A stretch of DNA of 64,000 nt from Shewanella sp. OPT22 (GTDB lineage: Bacteria > Pseudomonadota > Gammaproteobacteria > Enterobacterales > Shewanellaceae), in NCBI RefSeq assembly GCF_004168585.1, contig NZ_PGVH01000056.1, forward strand, positions 579,873 to 643,872, in the 5' to 3' direction. This document shows positions 23,307 to 31,572 of this stretch, in pieces. The first letter of the stretch is position 1. Each line of letters begins with the position of its first letter. The position numbers and the translations under genes were made by a program. The notes beneath the pieces are model-generated. The model worked only from the letters and a program-made list of their open reading frames with translations, was not told the origin of the DNA and searched no databases.

Positions 23307-23912
23307 TTATCTGATATTCGATGCGATGTTTTTATTCATTTCTGACAGTAACGTTTGCATCGCATTGATGAGCGAAACCGTTACGTTATAGGTCTGCAGC
23401 ATCTTTTGAATTTTTAACTGCTGCTGAGCAGCGTAATCAGTATCTTCACTATTTTTTGCATCCAAAGACGCTTGAATATCGCCAAGTTGACCGCTTTTGA
23501 ACTTCTTTTTGTATTTTTTGAGATACTCATCAATTGGCATACCAGCAACTGTCATATTGGCTTGCTGCATGTACTTAACGATATCAGGAGGGAGTTTGAC
23601 ACTTTTTTCGTTATCTGGAAGTTGCTTCATCATGTCACCAATTCTGGCTGACATTTCATGAGTGCCTCTAGCATCCGCTTGGCGAGCACTCATCTCTTTG
23701 AATTGATCATTAGCTTGATCTTGAAGCACATCCATATTGTTGTATAGAACAGATAGCCCTTCTGTAAACAATGAGTTGGTGATGCCATTGATTCCAGCGA
23801 CTAAGCCATTAGGTGCATTAGAGTTAATTCCTTCCGATCCACTGAGTTCACCAGTTGAATCAACTTGCGAATGAGCACTTGCATGCTGTGCACTAACATT
23901 ACTGACTGACAT
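23307..23912 (-). CDS. sseB: SseB/EspA-like translocon filament protein
   Basis: 201 aa. The second half aligns with Salmonella SseB across about 95 residues (LPPDIVKYMQQANMTVAGMPIDEYLKKY...GDIQASLDAKNSEDTDYAAQQQLKIQKMLQTYN against VPEDVIKYMRDNGILIDGMTIDDYMAKY...AIKAALDNDANRNTDLMSQGQITIQKM). SseB/EspA proteins form a sheath or filament between needle tip and host membrane. The chaperone gene sseA lies directly upstream. In SPI-2 the hydrophobic translocators SseC and SseD follow; here the operon ends instead. Confidence 0.9.
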   Translation of the reverse strand: MSVSNVSAQHASAHSQVDSTGELSGSEGINSNAPNGLVAGINGITNSLFTEGLSVLYNNMDVLQDQANDQFKEMSARQADARGTHEMSARIGDMMKQLPDNEKSVKLPPDIVKYMQQANMTVAGMPIDEYLKKYKKKFKSGQLGDIQASLDAKNSEDTDYAAQQQLKIQKMLQTYNVTVSLINAMQTLLSEMNKNIASNIR

Positions 23913-23964
23913 ACCACCACCTTACTCTGCATACTTCTTAGTAAGATAAACTCTTAAAAAGTTG

Positions 23965-24387
23965 CTAAAGATAACTTCTAACCTTTTTCTTCTTAACAGC
24001 AGGCTTGGGTTCTTCTTTGGGTTCATTTTTCGCTGCTTCAGCAGCCGCTTTCTCTTGTTTTTCCATTTCCTCAGCTTGCTCTTTAAGCTCTTCTGGCGTT
24101 TTTGGCTTGCTGCCTAAATTGGTAAACTCTTGTTCGAGCTTTTTAAAGTTCTTACCAAGCTCGCTCACTTTATTTAACACTCTTTCTTGCTGTTGCTCAA
24201 ACCCCTGAGGAAACGCCTGCTGGAGGCGAAGCAATTTTTCTCTTGCTTCGGGATCCGTCTTTGATCTTTGAACTAAGGTTCGAATTTCAGCCTGTAAACC
24301 TTGAAACTCTTTTAACTGTTCATTAATCGCATTCTTACGTTGCTTGATGTCATTCATTACCGCTTTTAAATCTTGAAAAACGTCCAT
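23965..24387 (-). CDS. sseA: SseA-like chaperone for the filament protein, with extended tail
   Basis: 140 aa coiled-coil protein. Residues 1-105 match Salmonella SseA (108 aa) in pattern and in the central motif (RLQQAFPQGFEQQQERVLNKVSELGKNFKKLEQEFTNLGSKP against LHNLFPQGVAGVNQEAEKDLKKIVSLFKQLEVRLKQLNAQAP). SseA binds SseB and SseD before export. The last 35 residues (about 106-140) are an Ala/Lys/Glu/Pro-rich tail ending KKKKVRSYL that SseA lacks. It lies between the SsaE-like gene and sseB, the SPI-2 order. Confidence 0.85.
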   Translation of the reverse strand: MDVFQDLKAVMNDIKQRKNAINEQLKEFQGLQAEIRTLVQRSKTDPEAREKLLRLQQAFPQGFEQQQERVLNKVSELGKNFKKLEQEFTNLGSKPKTPEELKEQAEEMEKQEKAAAEAAKNEPKEEPKPAVKKKKVRSYL

Positions 24388-24405
24388 AGCTAGGCCTTTT
24401 TAATG

Positions 24406-24597
24406 TCATTTTTTAAGTCTTTTAAACAATAGTTCTATTACTTTCTCTGCGGCATCTACTGCTTCTTCTGTATCAATTTTGTTTCTATGATGCGACTGCT
24501 TCAATCGCTTACGCATCTCTGCAAAATGCAGCTTATATTCAACTTCTGAAGAGACTTTAGATTTAATGTCATCTTCTAATTTAGTGATCCTAGGCAT
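24406..24597 (-). CDS. ssaE: SsaE-like small T3SS chaperone
   Basis: 63 aa helical protein. ITKLEDDIKSKVSSEVEYKLHFAEMRKRLKQ...EAVDAAEKVIELLFKRL matches the pattern of Salmonella SsaE (LTRLEDLLLHSREEAKGIILQLRAARKQLEE...LEAIEQAENIINIIYYRY). Such proteins are co-chaperones of the needle or translocators. It lies between sctD and the sseA-like gene exactly as ssaE does. Confidence 0.8.
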   Translation of the reverse strand: MPRITKLEDDIKSKVSSEVEYKLHFAEMRKRLKQSHHRNKIDTEEAVDAAEKVIELLFKRLKK

Positions 24598-24606
24598 TTT
24601 CCATTC

Positions 24607-25812
24607 CTAAAATAACAATGGCACATGAGTTATCTGACCATTTTTCATTAAATCAATACCATCAATATCGATATACTCAACCATGTAACCGTTATCCAGT
24701 TGAGTTCCCTTTGATAGTCTAAGTCCATTCTCCAATTCAACAAATGGGGCTTCAGAACTACCACCGTAACTGATAACTGGAGAAGTCAGAATACGGTTCA
24801 CCTCCGAACGAACAGGGATGTTTTGAAATACTATTTTAGTACCTGTTTGCTGAATCGTTTTTGTACCTCTTGCTAGCCCAATGATCTGCTGTTGCTTTTC
24901 TTGACTGACTTCCCCAGTTATGACAATCGAGTCGTCCAATTGTGAAAGCATAAGGTTTTGAATTAATTTATCTTTTCTTAATGTATCAATTAGTGGCTTG
25001 ATTTGTGCCCCTGATTCATTCAAAACTTGCCAGCTCACTAAACCATTTATTCCTTTTAGCATGCTTACGGTTTTATCCCACCTATCTCCAGCTTGAATTG
25101 CACCAGAAATCGTTACACTACCGGGTGTTAAGTTTTGTTGAACTGTTACACCTTTAAAACCGTTTTGCGTAAGAATCTGTTTTACATCAGTAACTAACTG
25201 ATCGGTACACTCTGCATGTTCGATGAACAGTATTCCATGAGACTTAACGCCATCAATAAATTGCTGTAGCTTTCTTGAGTCTTCACAAAAACCATTAAAT
25301 GTCACTACTCCGTTTGTAGCCCAAATGGCCTTTATTCCATCGAGTTCATTTAACGTTAACTGTTCTGACACCCACTCTTTTGGTGTCATTTCATGCTGTG
25401 GTGCTTGCACCGGATCAATCAATAGCAATAAGATCAATATAGTTGAAATCAACGAGATCCCAAGTAAAGCAATATATGAAACGTTCTTTTTCTTGCCTTT
25501 CTTCTTAGGTAATTCAGGTTCTTCAATGTCTTGGGCTGCGCTCCCTAAAACAAATAGGATACCGTCAACTTCAATAACTTCAGAAAGTGGCAAAGCCTCT
25601 TTTCCTTCACGTTTTTCGCCACCGATCAGTACTTCTACGTCAGTTTCTAAAGTAACGCTTTCATCTTCAACACTAAACTCAAGCAAATCCGCAGATTCAA
25701 GCTCAGCTAACACATCACCGTCAGGCCCAACAGTAAATTTGCCTTGAGGTAGTATTAGTTGGCGCCCTTTTAACGGACCGTTTAACCATAAAATTTTAAA
25801 GTTTGATGGCAT
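24607..25812 (-). CDS. sctD: T3SS inner-membrane ring protein SctD
   Basis: 401 aa, the same size as SsaD. A cytosolic FHA-like domain (1-95) precedes a lysine stretch and a single membrane helix (about 112-133, VSYIALLGISLISTILILLLL). Three periplasmic ring-building modules follow, the last ending in LENGLRLSKGTQLDNGYMVEYIDIDGIDLMKNGQITHVPL. SctD surrounds SctJ and connects to the secretin. Confidence 0.94.
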   Translation of the reverse strand: MPSNFKILWLNGPLKGRQLILPQGKFTVGPDGDVLAELESADLLEFSVEDESVTLETDVEVLIGGEKREGKEALPLSEVIEVDGILFVLGSAAQDIEEPELPKKKGKKKNVSYIALLGISLISTILILLLLIDPVQAPQHEMTPKEWVSEQLTLNELDGIKAIWATNGVVTFNGFCEDSRKLQQFIDGVKSHGILFIEHAECTDQLVTDVKQILTQNGFKGVTVQQNLTPGSVTISGAIQAGDRWDKTVSMLKGINGLVSWQVLNESGAQIKPLIDTLRKDKLIQNLMLSQLDDSIVITGEVSQEKQQQIIGLARGTKTIQQTGTKIVFQNIPVRSEVNRILTSPVISYGGSSEAPFVELENGLRLSKGTQLDNGYMVEYIDIDGIDLMKNGQITHVPLLF

Positions 25813-25819
25813 AGTTCAC

Positions 25820-27271
25820 TCATTGGTTAACGGGTGTTGCTTTAATCAAAAATAACCTCATTACGCTCTCTACTTCATGATTTGTTGAGCTAAATAGCTT
25901 CCCTAGTATTGGTATATCTCCCAATAGAGGAATTTTATTTTTAGTCGAACGATCAACGTCTTGAACAAAACCACCAATCAACAAACTCTCACCTGACGTT
26001 AATGTAGCTTGTGTCGAAATTTCAGAGTTTTGTACTTGTGGTAATGGTTCTTGGCCTCCAATGGCTGCCGCTTGTTGACCGTCTTGAATATTTAACACTA
26101 AGTTGACGGCCTTGTGACCATCCGATTCATTAATGAGTCTTGGTGTAACTCGTAGTAACGATCCCGTTGTCACAGAGTCAAGTTTCGCCACTTTTTCACC
26201 GGTGACTTTAGTATAAAATGTCACATTTTTATCCAGTACGGCTTGGACATTATTTAAGGTCACCACAGAAGGCCTTGAAAGTACTTTGGCTTTTGAGACC
26301 TTCTCTAAAGCATCGAGCTTAACCAAAAAGTTACCTGTATTGCCTATCACGGTCGAAAAGCCTTGATCGCTATCTCCAGAATTGAAGCTTACAGTACCTC
26401 CACCCAAACTCGCAGCTGCGGACCAGTTCACCCCTAAATTCTTGAAGTTGGAAGCATCAACATCAAATATGGATACTGATATTTCGATCATTTGTGGCTT
26501 CACGTCGAGCTGTTTGATGATACCCGCATACGTTTTTTGATCATCTGCGCTACCACGAAGAATTATCGCATTTTGTCTAGGGTCTGCAGCAAAGACGGGC
26601 CCCGATTCATCTGCTGATTTTTTCAACTCTGCGCTCATTTCTCTGAGAACGCTTACAAGTCCAGGCACTTTAACTGGCGAGTTTCGATAGCTATAATCAG
26701 CATCACCCGCTGAAGCATAATTGAGATGGTAAACCTTAACTTCTTCATGGTTAACGGCCGCTTGTTTTGCATTAGAGTCCAGTTTTTCAATCAACTTACT
26801 GACGGTATTAACACAAATCGGAACACCGACTAATTGAACACTGGCGATGGTTTCTTGTGGTTTTACCGTGCAAGCATGGTTCGCCAGTACGCCTGTACCA
26901 TTGAGATAATCCAATACATCTTTTGAAGCGATATTGCTCAATGGTATCACTTCACTCATTAGCTCAGTGGTTTTGTAAACATATAAAACATCAGTGTTGT
27001 AATACCAAATAAGACTGTAACGCCGTGATAAATCATGGATCACATCTAACGGCAATTTATTTTGGATACGACCACTGAACTCGTCATTAACCTTACTACT
27101 CACAACAATGGGAATCCCATAGTTGCCGCCAAATTCATGTAATACAGCCGTTAGAGGTGTTCCACGACTGATCATAACAAACGGCTCTCCCTGCCACTTA
27201 ATTTGGTCCAAAGTTGTACTGTGGGCCAAAGTCGTAAACAAGAACAGCATTAAACCTATGAGTGATTTCAT
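25820..27271 (-). CDS. sctC: T3SS outer-membrane secretin SctC
   Basis: 483 aa, near SsaC in length. A signal peptide (MKSLIGLMLFLFTTLAHS) is followed by N0/N1 and N3 periplasmic domains (FAADPRQNAIILRGSADDQKTYAGIIKQLDVKPQMIEISVSIFDVD) and the C-terminal secretin domain (SRPSVVTLNNVQAVLDKNVTFYTKV...QATLTSGESLLIGGFVQD...KIPLLGDIPILGKLFSS). It forms the outer-membrane pore. ATG 27271 overlaps the ssaB-like stop by 4 bp. No pilotin lipoprotein gene is seen nearby. Confidence 0.97.
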   Translation of the reverse strand: MKSLIGLMLFLFTTLAHSTTLDQIKWQGEPFVMISRGTPLTAVLHEFGGNYGIPIVVSSKVNDEFSGRIQNKLPLDVIHDLSRRYSLIWYYNTDVLYVYKTTELMSEVIPLSNIASKDVLDYLNGTGVLANHACTVKPQETIASVQLVGVPICVNTVSKLIEKLDSNAKQAAVNHEEVKVYHLNYASAGDADYSYRNSPVKVPGLVSVLREMSAELKKSADESGPVFAADPRQNAIILRGSADDQKTYAGIIKQLDVKPQMIEISVSIFDVDASNFKNLGVNWSAAASLGGGTVSFNSGDSDQGFSTVIGNTGNFLVKLDALEKVSKAKVLSRPSVVTLNNVQAVLDKNVTFYTKVTGEKVAKLDSVTTGSLLRVTPRLINESDGHKAVNLVLNIQDGQQAAAIGGQEPLPQVQNSEISTQATLTSGESLLIGGFVQDVDRSTKNKIPLLGDIPILGKLFSSTNHEVESVMRLFLIKATPVNQ

Positions 27272-27666
27272 GTTCTCATTCTCATTACAAAGTTGCGCTT
27301 AGCTTCTACTTTTTTCTTGAAGCCTTTCTCAAGGTATTGTGCAATTGCTAGGTGTGAAACAACATTTTGGGGCAGTTCCTTTTCACCTATTTCTTCGTCG
27401 TAGTAGCGCCATAACAGCCAAACATCACTTTCAAGCTGTAAGCTACAATCTTGAGCACCATCATATGCAGCCATGACTAAGGTAGCTTTCCTTAACCAAA
27501 GTAAAGTTTCATTCAATTCAATTTTTGGTTTAATTTGTATTGCAATCGAAAAAATACCTTCTCGATCCAAAATTCGAGCTTTTCGCTCGGCAAGTTTCCA
27601 CTGATCGTGCTTAGGGTTGGCAGCTTGAGCTTTTAGAAAACCTGTTTCTAATAGTCTCTTTAACAT
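27268..27666 (-). CDS. ssaB: SsaB/SpiC-like T3SS switch protein
   Basis: 132 aa, same length as Salmonella SsaB (SpiC). The middle part (LLWLRKATLVMAAYDGAQDCSLQLESDVWLLWRYYDEE...HLAIAQYLEKGFKK) matches SsaB (CLAYVTLLLAAHPDVHDYAIQLTADGGWLNGYYTT...HLALTCILKNVIRN) in pattern. It is the first gene of operon 1, directly before sctC, as ssaB precedes ssaC. With SsaL and SsaM it forms the complex that prevents early effector export. The similarity is moderate, so synteny carries part of the call. Confidence 0.75.
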   Translation of the reverse strand: MLKRLLETGFLKAQAANPKHDQWKLAERKARILDREGIFSIAIQIKPKIELNETLLWLRKATLVMAAYDGAQDCSLQLESDVWLLWRYYDEEIGEKELPQNVVSHLAIAQYLEKGFKKKVEAKRNFVMRMRT

Positions 27667-28107
27667 AGTTCGCGTTTCACCCTCTTTATTTGCACTTTAG
27701 TGTATGAATCATTGCTCTGCTATCGGGTATTCACCTTAATTCAATATTTTCGTTACTTTTAGTTACCACACTCAATGGTTCTCGCCAGTAAAAACTATGC
27801 TTATTACAGCTTAGAGTACGTAAATTAGCATTTCATTTCGTAATAAGAATATTGAAGCATTATCTTTTACTATTTATTTAGTATATGTGAAATATAAAAT
27901 CTTGAAGGACTAATGTTTTTCTTAGCTAATTTATTGATAAGTTATAACTTTTATTAGCTATTTTTCATGTCTTTTACCAATTAAATTAGTCTAATCAATC
28001 ATCATAGCTTCATCCAGAATAATCTTTACGATATGAATATCCTCGTTAAAGGTACTAAAGTAAACAATAACCACTGAATCTGATTTGAACCGGGAGCAGA
28101 TTAAGGT
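27667..28107. other. Divergent control region between T3SS operon 1 and the sensor kinase gene
   Basis: 441 bp without a gene, strongly A+T-rich (poly-T and TATTTATTTA-type tracts from about 27840 to 28000), as is usual for H-NS-bound, SsrB-activated promoters. It holds copy 2 of the shared motif near the minus-strand operon. A GGGAG/TAAGGT ribosome site region lies just before the plus-strand kinase start. No RNA gene could be supported. Confidence 0.6.
27721..27741 (-). promoter_or_regulatory. Shared T3SS upstream motif, copy 2
   Basis: TATCGGGTATT[C]ACCTTAATT on the plus strand, 54 bp upstream of the first gene of operon 1. Only one base differs from 23248-23268. Same orientation relative to its operon as copy 1. 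No other copy was noticed in the window. Confidence 0.65.
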
Positions 28108-30846
28108 ATGAAACACCTTTCCCTAGCCAGCAAAATGACCATTACTGTGGCATTTCTTTTTTTTAGTTGGTGGTTAATTAACGAATACCAAACTTATCGA
28201 TTTGCAATTCAATTAGAAACTAAGGAGTTTATTTCAGATCATTACCTATCGAACCAACTCGGTGTAGACACTGTTAATGATTTCGTAATAACGGCGCAGG
28301 AAGATTTATATGCGATGGATAAAGTGTTAAGACACTTTCCTGAAGCGTCTCGTCAACTTAACCCCAAACAAGACATCGAAAGTTACTTTCTCAATTCTGA
28401 AAATAAATTTGTTTTGCAACCTGAACATGAAAAACAAATTAGATTTTCAGAATCATTAGCAAAACTGCTTAAATATGAATACCAAGGGCTCATTATTCAA
28501 CAGAACCAAGCACAAGTATTGAGTAAACAACCTCTCACAGATGAAGCCTTATCGTTCATTTCTAAGTATATAAATAACCAGAAACTTCCAGCACTGTCAT
28601 GGACAACATTTATTGAGCCTAACAACCGCTATGCTTTAGTTTGGAAGCGAGAAAAGCAAGTATCCCTTGGCTTTTTAATCAAATTAGACCCCCTACTTAA
28701 TAAATTACATAATGAAAAAAAAGAGCAGTATCAACTACTGACAACCAGTAACAATCAATTTCTCAGTCAAATTCCAAGCTCACTTTCTGCTGAAAATAGA
28801 GCTGAACTTAAACAATTAGTTTCTTCAAAGTTTAAAAACCAAAACATTGTTGAGGGTCAAAGGCTTATTCTCGTAAAGTCACCGGTTTACAATATGGATT
28901 GGTCTTTAATCACTCTCGTGACCAAACAATCCATTAAACAGCATTCGTTGATGTTATTACTGAAAAAGTTACCTGAATCTCTGCTTCAGATGATACTGAT
29001 TTGTGCACTCATGCTTATTGCTTTTAACCGATTAATGCGACAGCCTATCAAGCAGATTGTTGAAATAATTTCGGATCCATTAAAACCGAATTTGAGTAAA
29101 AAGCTACCAGAGAATCGAAATGACGAACTGGGACAGATTGCTATAGCGTACAATAAGCTGTTGAACCAACTTCAAAAAAGTCATTCGGAATTAGAACAAC
29201 AGGTCGCCAATCGTACCAAATATTTATTAGAGGCTTCCCAAGCCGCTCAAGCAGCAAATGAGCGAAAAACAGAACATTTAACCAGTATTAGTCATGAAAT
29301 TCGTACCCCGCTTAATGGTATTTTAGGCGCTCTTGAATTGATCCAAACCACCAGCATTACCCAAAAACAAAAAGGCTTAATTGATACCGCCTCAGATTGC
29401 TGCCATTCTCTTTTGTCGCTCGTCAATAATCTGCTGGACTTCTCTCGAATAGAGGCCGGTGAAATTGTTTTAAAGTCAATGAGCTACCAACCTCTCGCCG
29501 TCATTGACGAAGCCATGTCTAGCATAGAATCTATTGCGATTAACAAAGGGATCAAACTGAGTACTTTAATCGATTATGGCGTGCCTGAAGAAATGCAGTT
29601 AGATCCATTACGAGTTCGTCAAATACTCGTCAACCTCTTAGGGAATGCAGTTAAGTTTACCGATCGAGGCGAAATCAAGGTTATTCTTACTTGTGCGAAC
29701 CAAATGCTTGAGTACCAAATCTATGATTCAGGCTCAGGCATGACTGAAAAAGAGACCATAACCGTATTTCAACCTTACGTTCAGGGACAGCACCAAAAGT
29801 TTGGTTCTGGTCTTGGATTACCCATTTCTAAAAAACTCGCCAGTATGATGGATGGAAAATTATCGGTGATCAGTACCAAAGGGAAAGGAAGCTGTTTTAC
29901 ATTGTCCGTCCCAATTATTGATGCTGGCGAAACGATATCACTGCCAAATTCTGACGTTTTTGCACCTTCCTACCTTCATCATCAGCTCCAAATTTGGGGG
30001 GCTCAGCCAAAATCGAGTGACAATAAAACGCTACTCAATGAATCAGAACTCATGTACATGCCCTACAAACTCTTACGCAGGGCTCAAGAAACTATCGATA
30101 ACATCCCGCACTTCCCACAAAGTATTATGCCAGTATTATTGCCATGGAAACTAAAAGTGCTGGTTGTTGATGATGTCGCAATTAACCGAGATATTATCTC
30201 TAAAATGTTGAATGAATTAGGGCAGCTTGTTTACACAGCCCCCAGTGCATATACCGCCCTTGAGTTAGGGCAAAAGAATATTTTCGATTTAGTACTCATG
30301 GACATAAGAATGCCTGAAGTCAATGGTTATCAAGCCACAAAAATCTGGCGAAACAGCGAGGATATGTTAGATAACCGTTGCCCTATCATCGCGCTTACTG
30401 CTAACGCAGAACCTCAAGAACAAGCTGCGTTTGAAAAAGCAGGGATGGATTACTATGTAACGAAGCCAGTTACGCTCAGAGAACTCAACCATGCTTTAGA
30501 GGTTGCTGTCGACATTCAACTTGAGCGGGATATCTCGTTAACCATAAACAATGACAATGACACGCCATTACTCGATATTATGGAAACAGATTTAACCAAA
30601 AAATTATATAGCCAACTCCTCGAAATGCTCTTAAGTCTAAAAGGTGCAGTCGAAGTCTATAATTGGGAAGCGGCCAAAAATATTCTTCATACAATTAAAG
30701 GAACCTGTGGTTTAGCGGGATTGACATCAATTGCTGATACCGCCTCAGAACTCGAGCGCCTACTGGAAGAAACCAACTTTTTAAAATTGGGAAATTTAGC
30801 CGAATTAAACGAACAAATTAAAGCTATGGAGTTTGATTCTATCTAA
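28108..30846 (+). CDS. ssrA: Hybrid sensor histidine kinase, SsrA/EsrA-like
   Basis: 912 aa, almost the length of SsrA. It has membrane helix 1 (about 10-27), a periplasmic sensor region (about 30-285), helix 2 (about 288-307), a HAMP-like linker, a HisKA with H396 (SISHEIRTPLNG), a HATPase with N box (NLLGNAVKFTDRG), DSGSGM and GSGLGLPIS, a receiver with phospho-acceptor D732 (LVLMDIRMPEVNG) and a C-terminal HPt domain with H861 (ILHTIKGTCGLAGL). This phosphorelay layout is that of SsrA. It is divergent from T3SS operon 1 and tail-to-tail (8-bp overlap) with the SsrB-like regulator. Likely role: sensing the host or environment and switching on the T3SS. Confidence 0.88.
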   Translation: MKHLSLASKMTITVAFLFFSWWLINEYQTYRFAIQLETKEFISDHYLSNQLGVDTVNDFVITAQEDLYAMDKVLRHFPEASRQLNPKQDIESYFLNSENKFVLQPEHEKQIRFSESLAKLLKYEYQGLIIQQNQAQVLSKQPLTDEALSFISKYINNQKLPALSWTTFIEPNNRYALVWKREKQVSLGFLIKLDPLLNKLHNEKKEQYQLLTTSNNQFLSQIPSSLSAENRAELKQLVSSKFKNQNIVEGQRLILVKSPVYNMDWSLITLVTKQSIKQHSLMLLLKKLPESLLQMILICALMLIAFNRLMRQPIKQIVEIISDPLKPNLSKKLPENRNDELGQIAIAYNKLLNQLQKSHSELEQQVANRTKYLLEASQAAQAANERKTEHLTSISHEIRTPLNGILGALELIQTTSITQKQKGLIDTASDCCHSLLSLVNNLLDFSRIEAGEIVLKSMSYQPLAVIDEAMSSIESIAINKGIKLSTLIDYGVPEEMQLDPLRVRQILVNLLGNAVKFTDRGEIKVILTCANQMLEYQIYDSGSGMTEKETITVFQPYVQGQHQKFGSGLGLPISKKLASMMDGKLSVISTKGKGSCFTLSVPIIDAGETISLPNSDVFAPSYLHHQLQIWGAQPKSSDNKTLLNESELMYMPYKLLRRAQETIDNIPHFPQSIMPVLLPWKLKVLVVDDVAINRDIISKMLNELGQLVYTAPSAYTALELGQKNIFDLVLMDIRMPEVNGYQATKIWRNSEDMLDNRCPIIALTANAEPQEQAAFEKAGMDYYVTKPVTLRELNHALEVAVDIQLERDISLTINNDNDTPLLDIMETDLTKKLYSQLLEMLLSLKGAVEVYNWEAAKNILHTIKGTCGLAGLTSIADTASELERLLEETNFLKLGNLAELNEQIKAMEFDSI

Positions 30847-31486
30847 GACCTAGCCTTTGTGCCCAAATCATCAATTCAGCTACATTATGAGCATCCAGTT
30901 TACGCATAAGGTTAGTTCTATGCGTTTCAACCGTCTTAAGGCCTATCACTAAATCTTCTGCAATATCTCGATTTCTCCGGCCTTCACAAATTAATGTCAG
31001 CACTTGTTTTTCTCGATTTGTTAATACAGGAGCGTCATCGTCTTCTTCCATCTGCAATGCCCTAATTTGCTCCTCATTGAGACTAGGGTCAATGAACACT
31101 TTACCTTTTGATACCGTCTTGATTGCTGCATATAACGTACTTTTAGGGCTATTCTTTAATAAATAACCATTCGCACCAATATCCAGAGCCTGCCGAGCCG
31201 TTTTCTCTTCTTCTACAGCAGTAAGCATGATGATAAGAATCTCTGGCCAGCGTTGCTTCAACTGTTTAATGACCTCAATACCATTCATCTTAGGTAATTT
31301 AAGATCCATGAACACGAGATCAGGTTCTAAGCGGATACACTCAGAATATACAGACAAGCCATCTTCAACAAAACCAACCAGTTTTAGCTCAGGGAAAGGA
31401 GCTAGACAACTTTGCAGTCCATCAAATATTAAAGAATGATCGTCAACCACAAGAATCTTCATACTTTTAAGGCGATCAAAAGACAT
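30839..31486 (-). CDS. ssrB: NarL/FixJ-type response regulator, SsrB/EsrB-like
   Basis: 215 aa. The receiver domain (8-125) has D61 as acceptor (LVFMDLKLPKMNG); a LuxR-type helix-turn-helix occupies about 150-212 (LTNREKQVLTLICEGRRNRDIAEDLVIGLKTVETHRTNLMRKLDAHNVAELM). The alignment to Salmonella SsrB runs the whole length, including the linker ending KVFIDPSLNEE. In SPI-2 ssrA and ssrB form one operon; here the genes converge, so they need separate promoters. The maoC-like gene's terminator (31518-31545) lies just upstream. Confidence 0.9.
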   Translation of the reverse strand: MSFDRLKSMKILVVDDHSLIFDGLQSCLAPFPELKLVGFVEDGLSVYSECIRLEPDLVFMDLKLPKMNGIEVIKQLKQRWPEILIIMLTAVEEEKTARQALDIGANGYLLKNSPKSTLYAAIKTVSKGKVFIDPSLNEEQIRALQMEEDDDAPVLTNREKQVLTLICEGRRNRDIAEDLVIGLKTVETHRTNLMRKLDAHNVAELMIWAQRLGLR

Positions 31487-31517
31487 TAAGTCGCTCCTAT
31501 TTTTCTGATCTAAAGTA

Positions 31518-31551
31518 AAAGGGCTACAACAAATTGTAGCCCTTTATTAAA
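31518..31551 (-). terminator. Terminator of the MaoC-like gene
   Basis: A perfect 12-bp stem AAAGGGCTACAA (31518-31529) with TTGTAGCCCTTT (31534-31545), loop CAAA, begins 28 bp after the gene's stop. It separates that gene from the SsrB-like regulator. Confidence 0.85.
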
Positions 31552-31572
31552 TCTCATCAAAATATCTTTAAA

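Noticed and set aside
12550..27666. T3SS cluster as a decayed, pseudogene-rich remnant
   Set aside because: Every frame from ssaB to sctQ is intact, with tight overlaps and full-length domains; only whole gene sets are missing.
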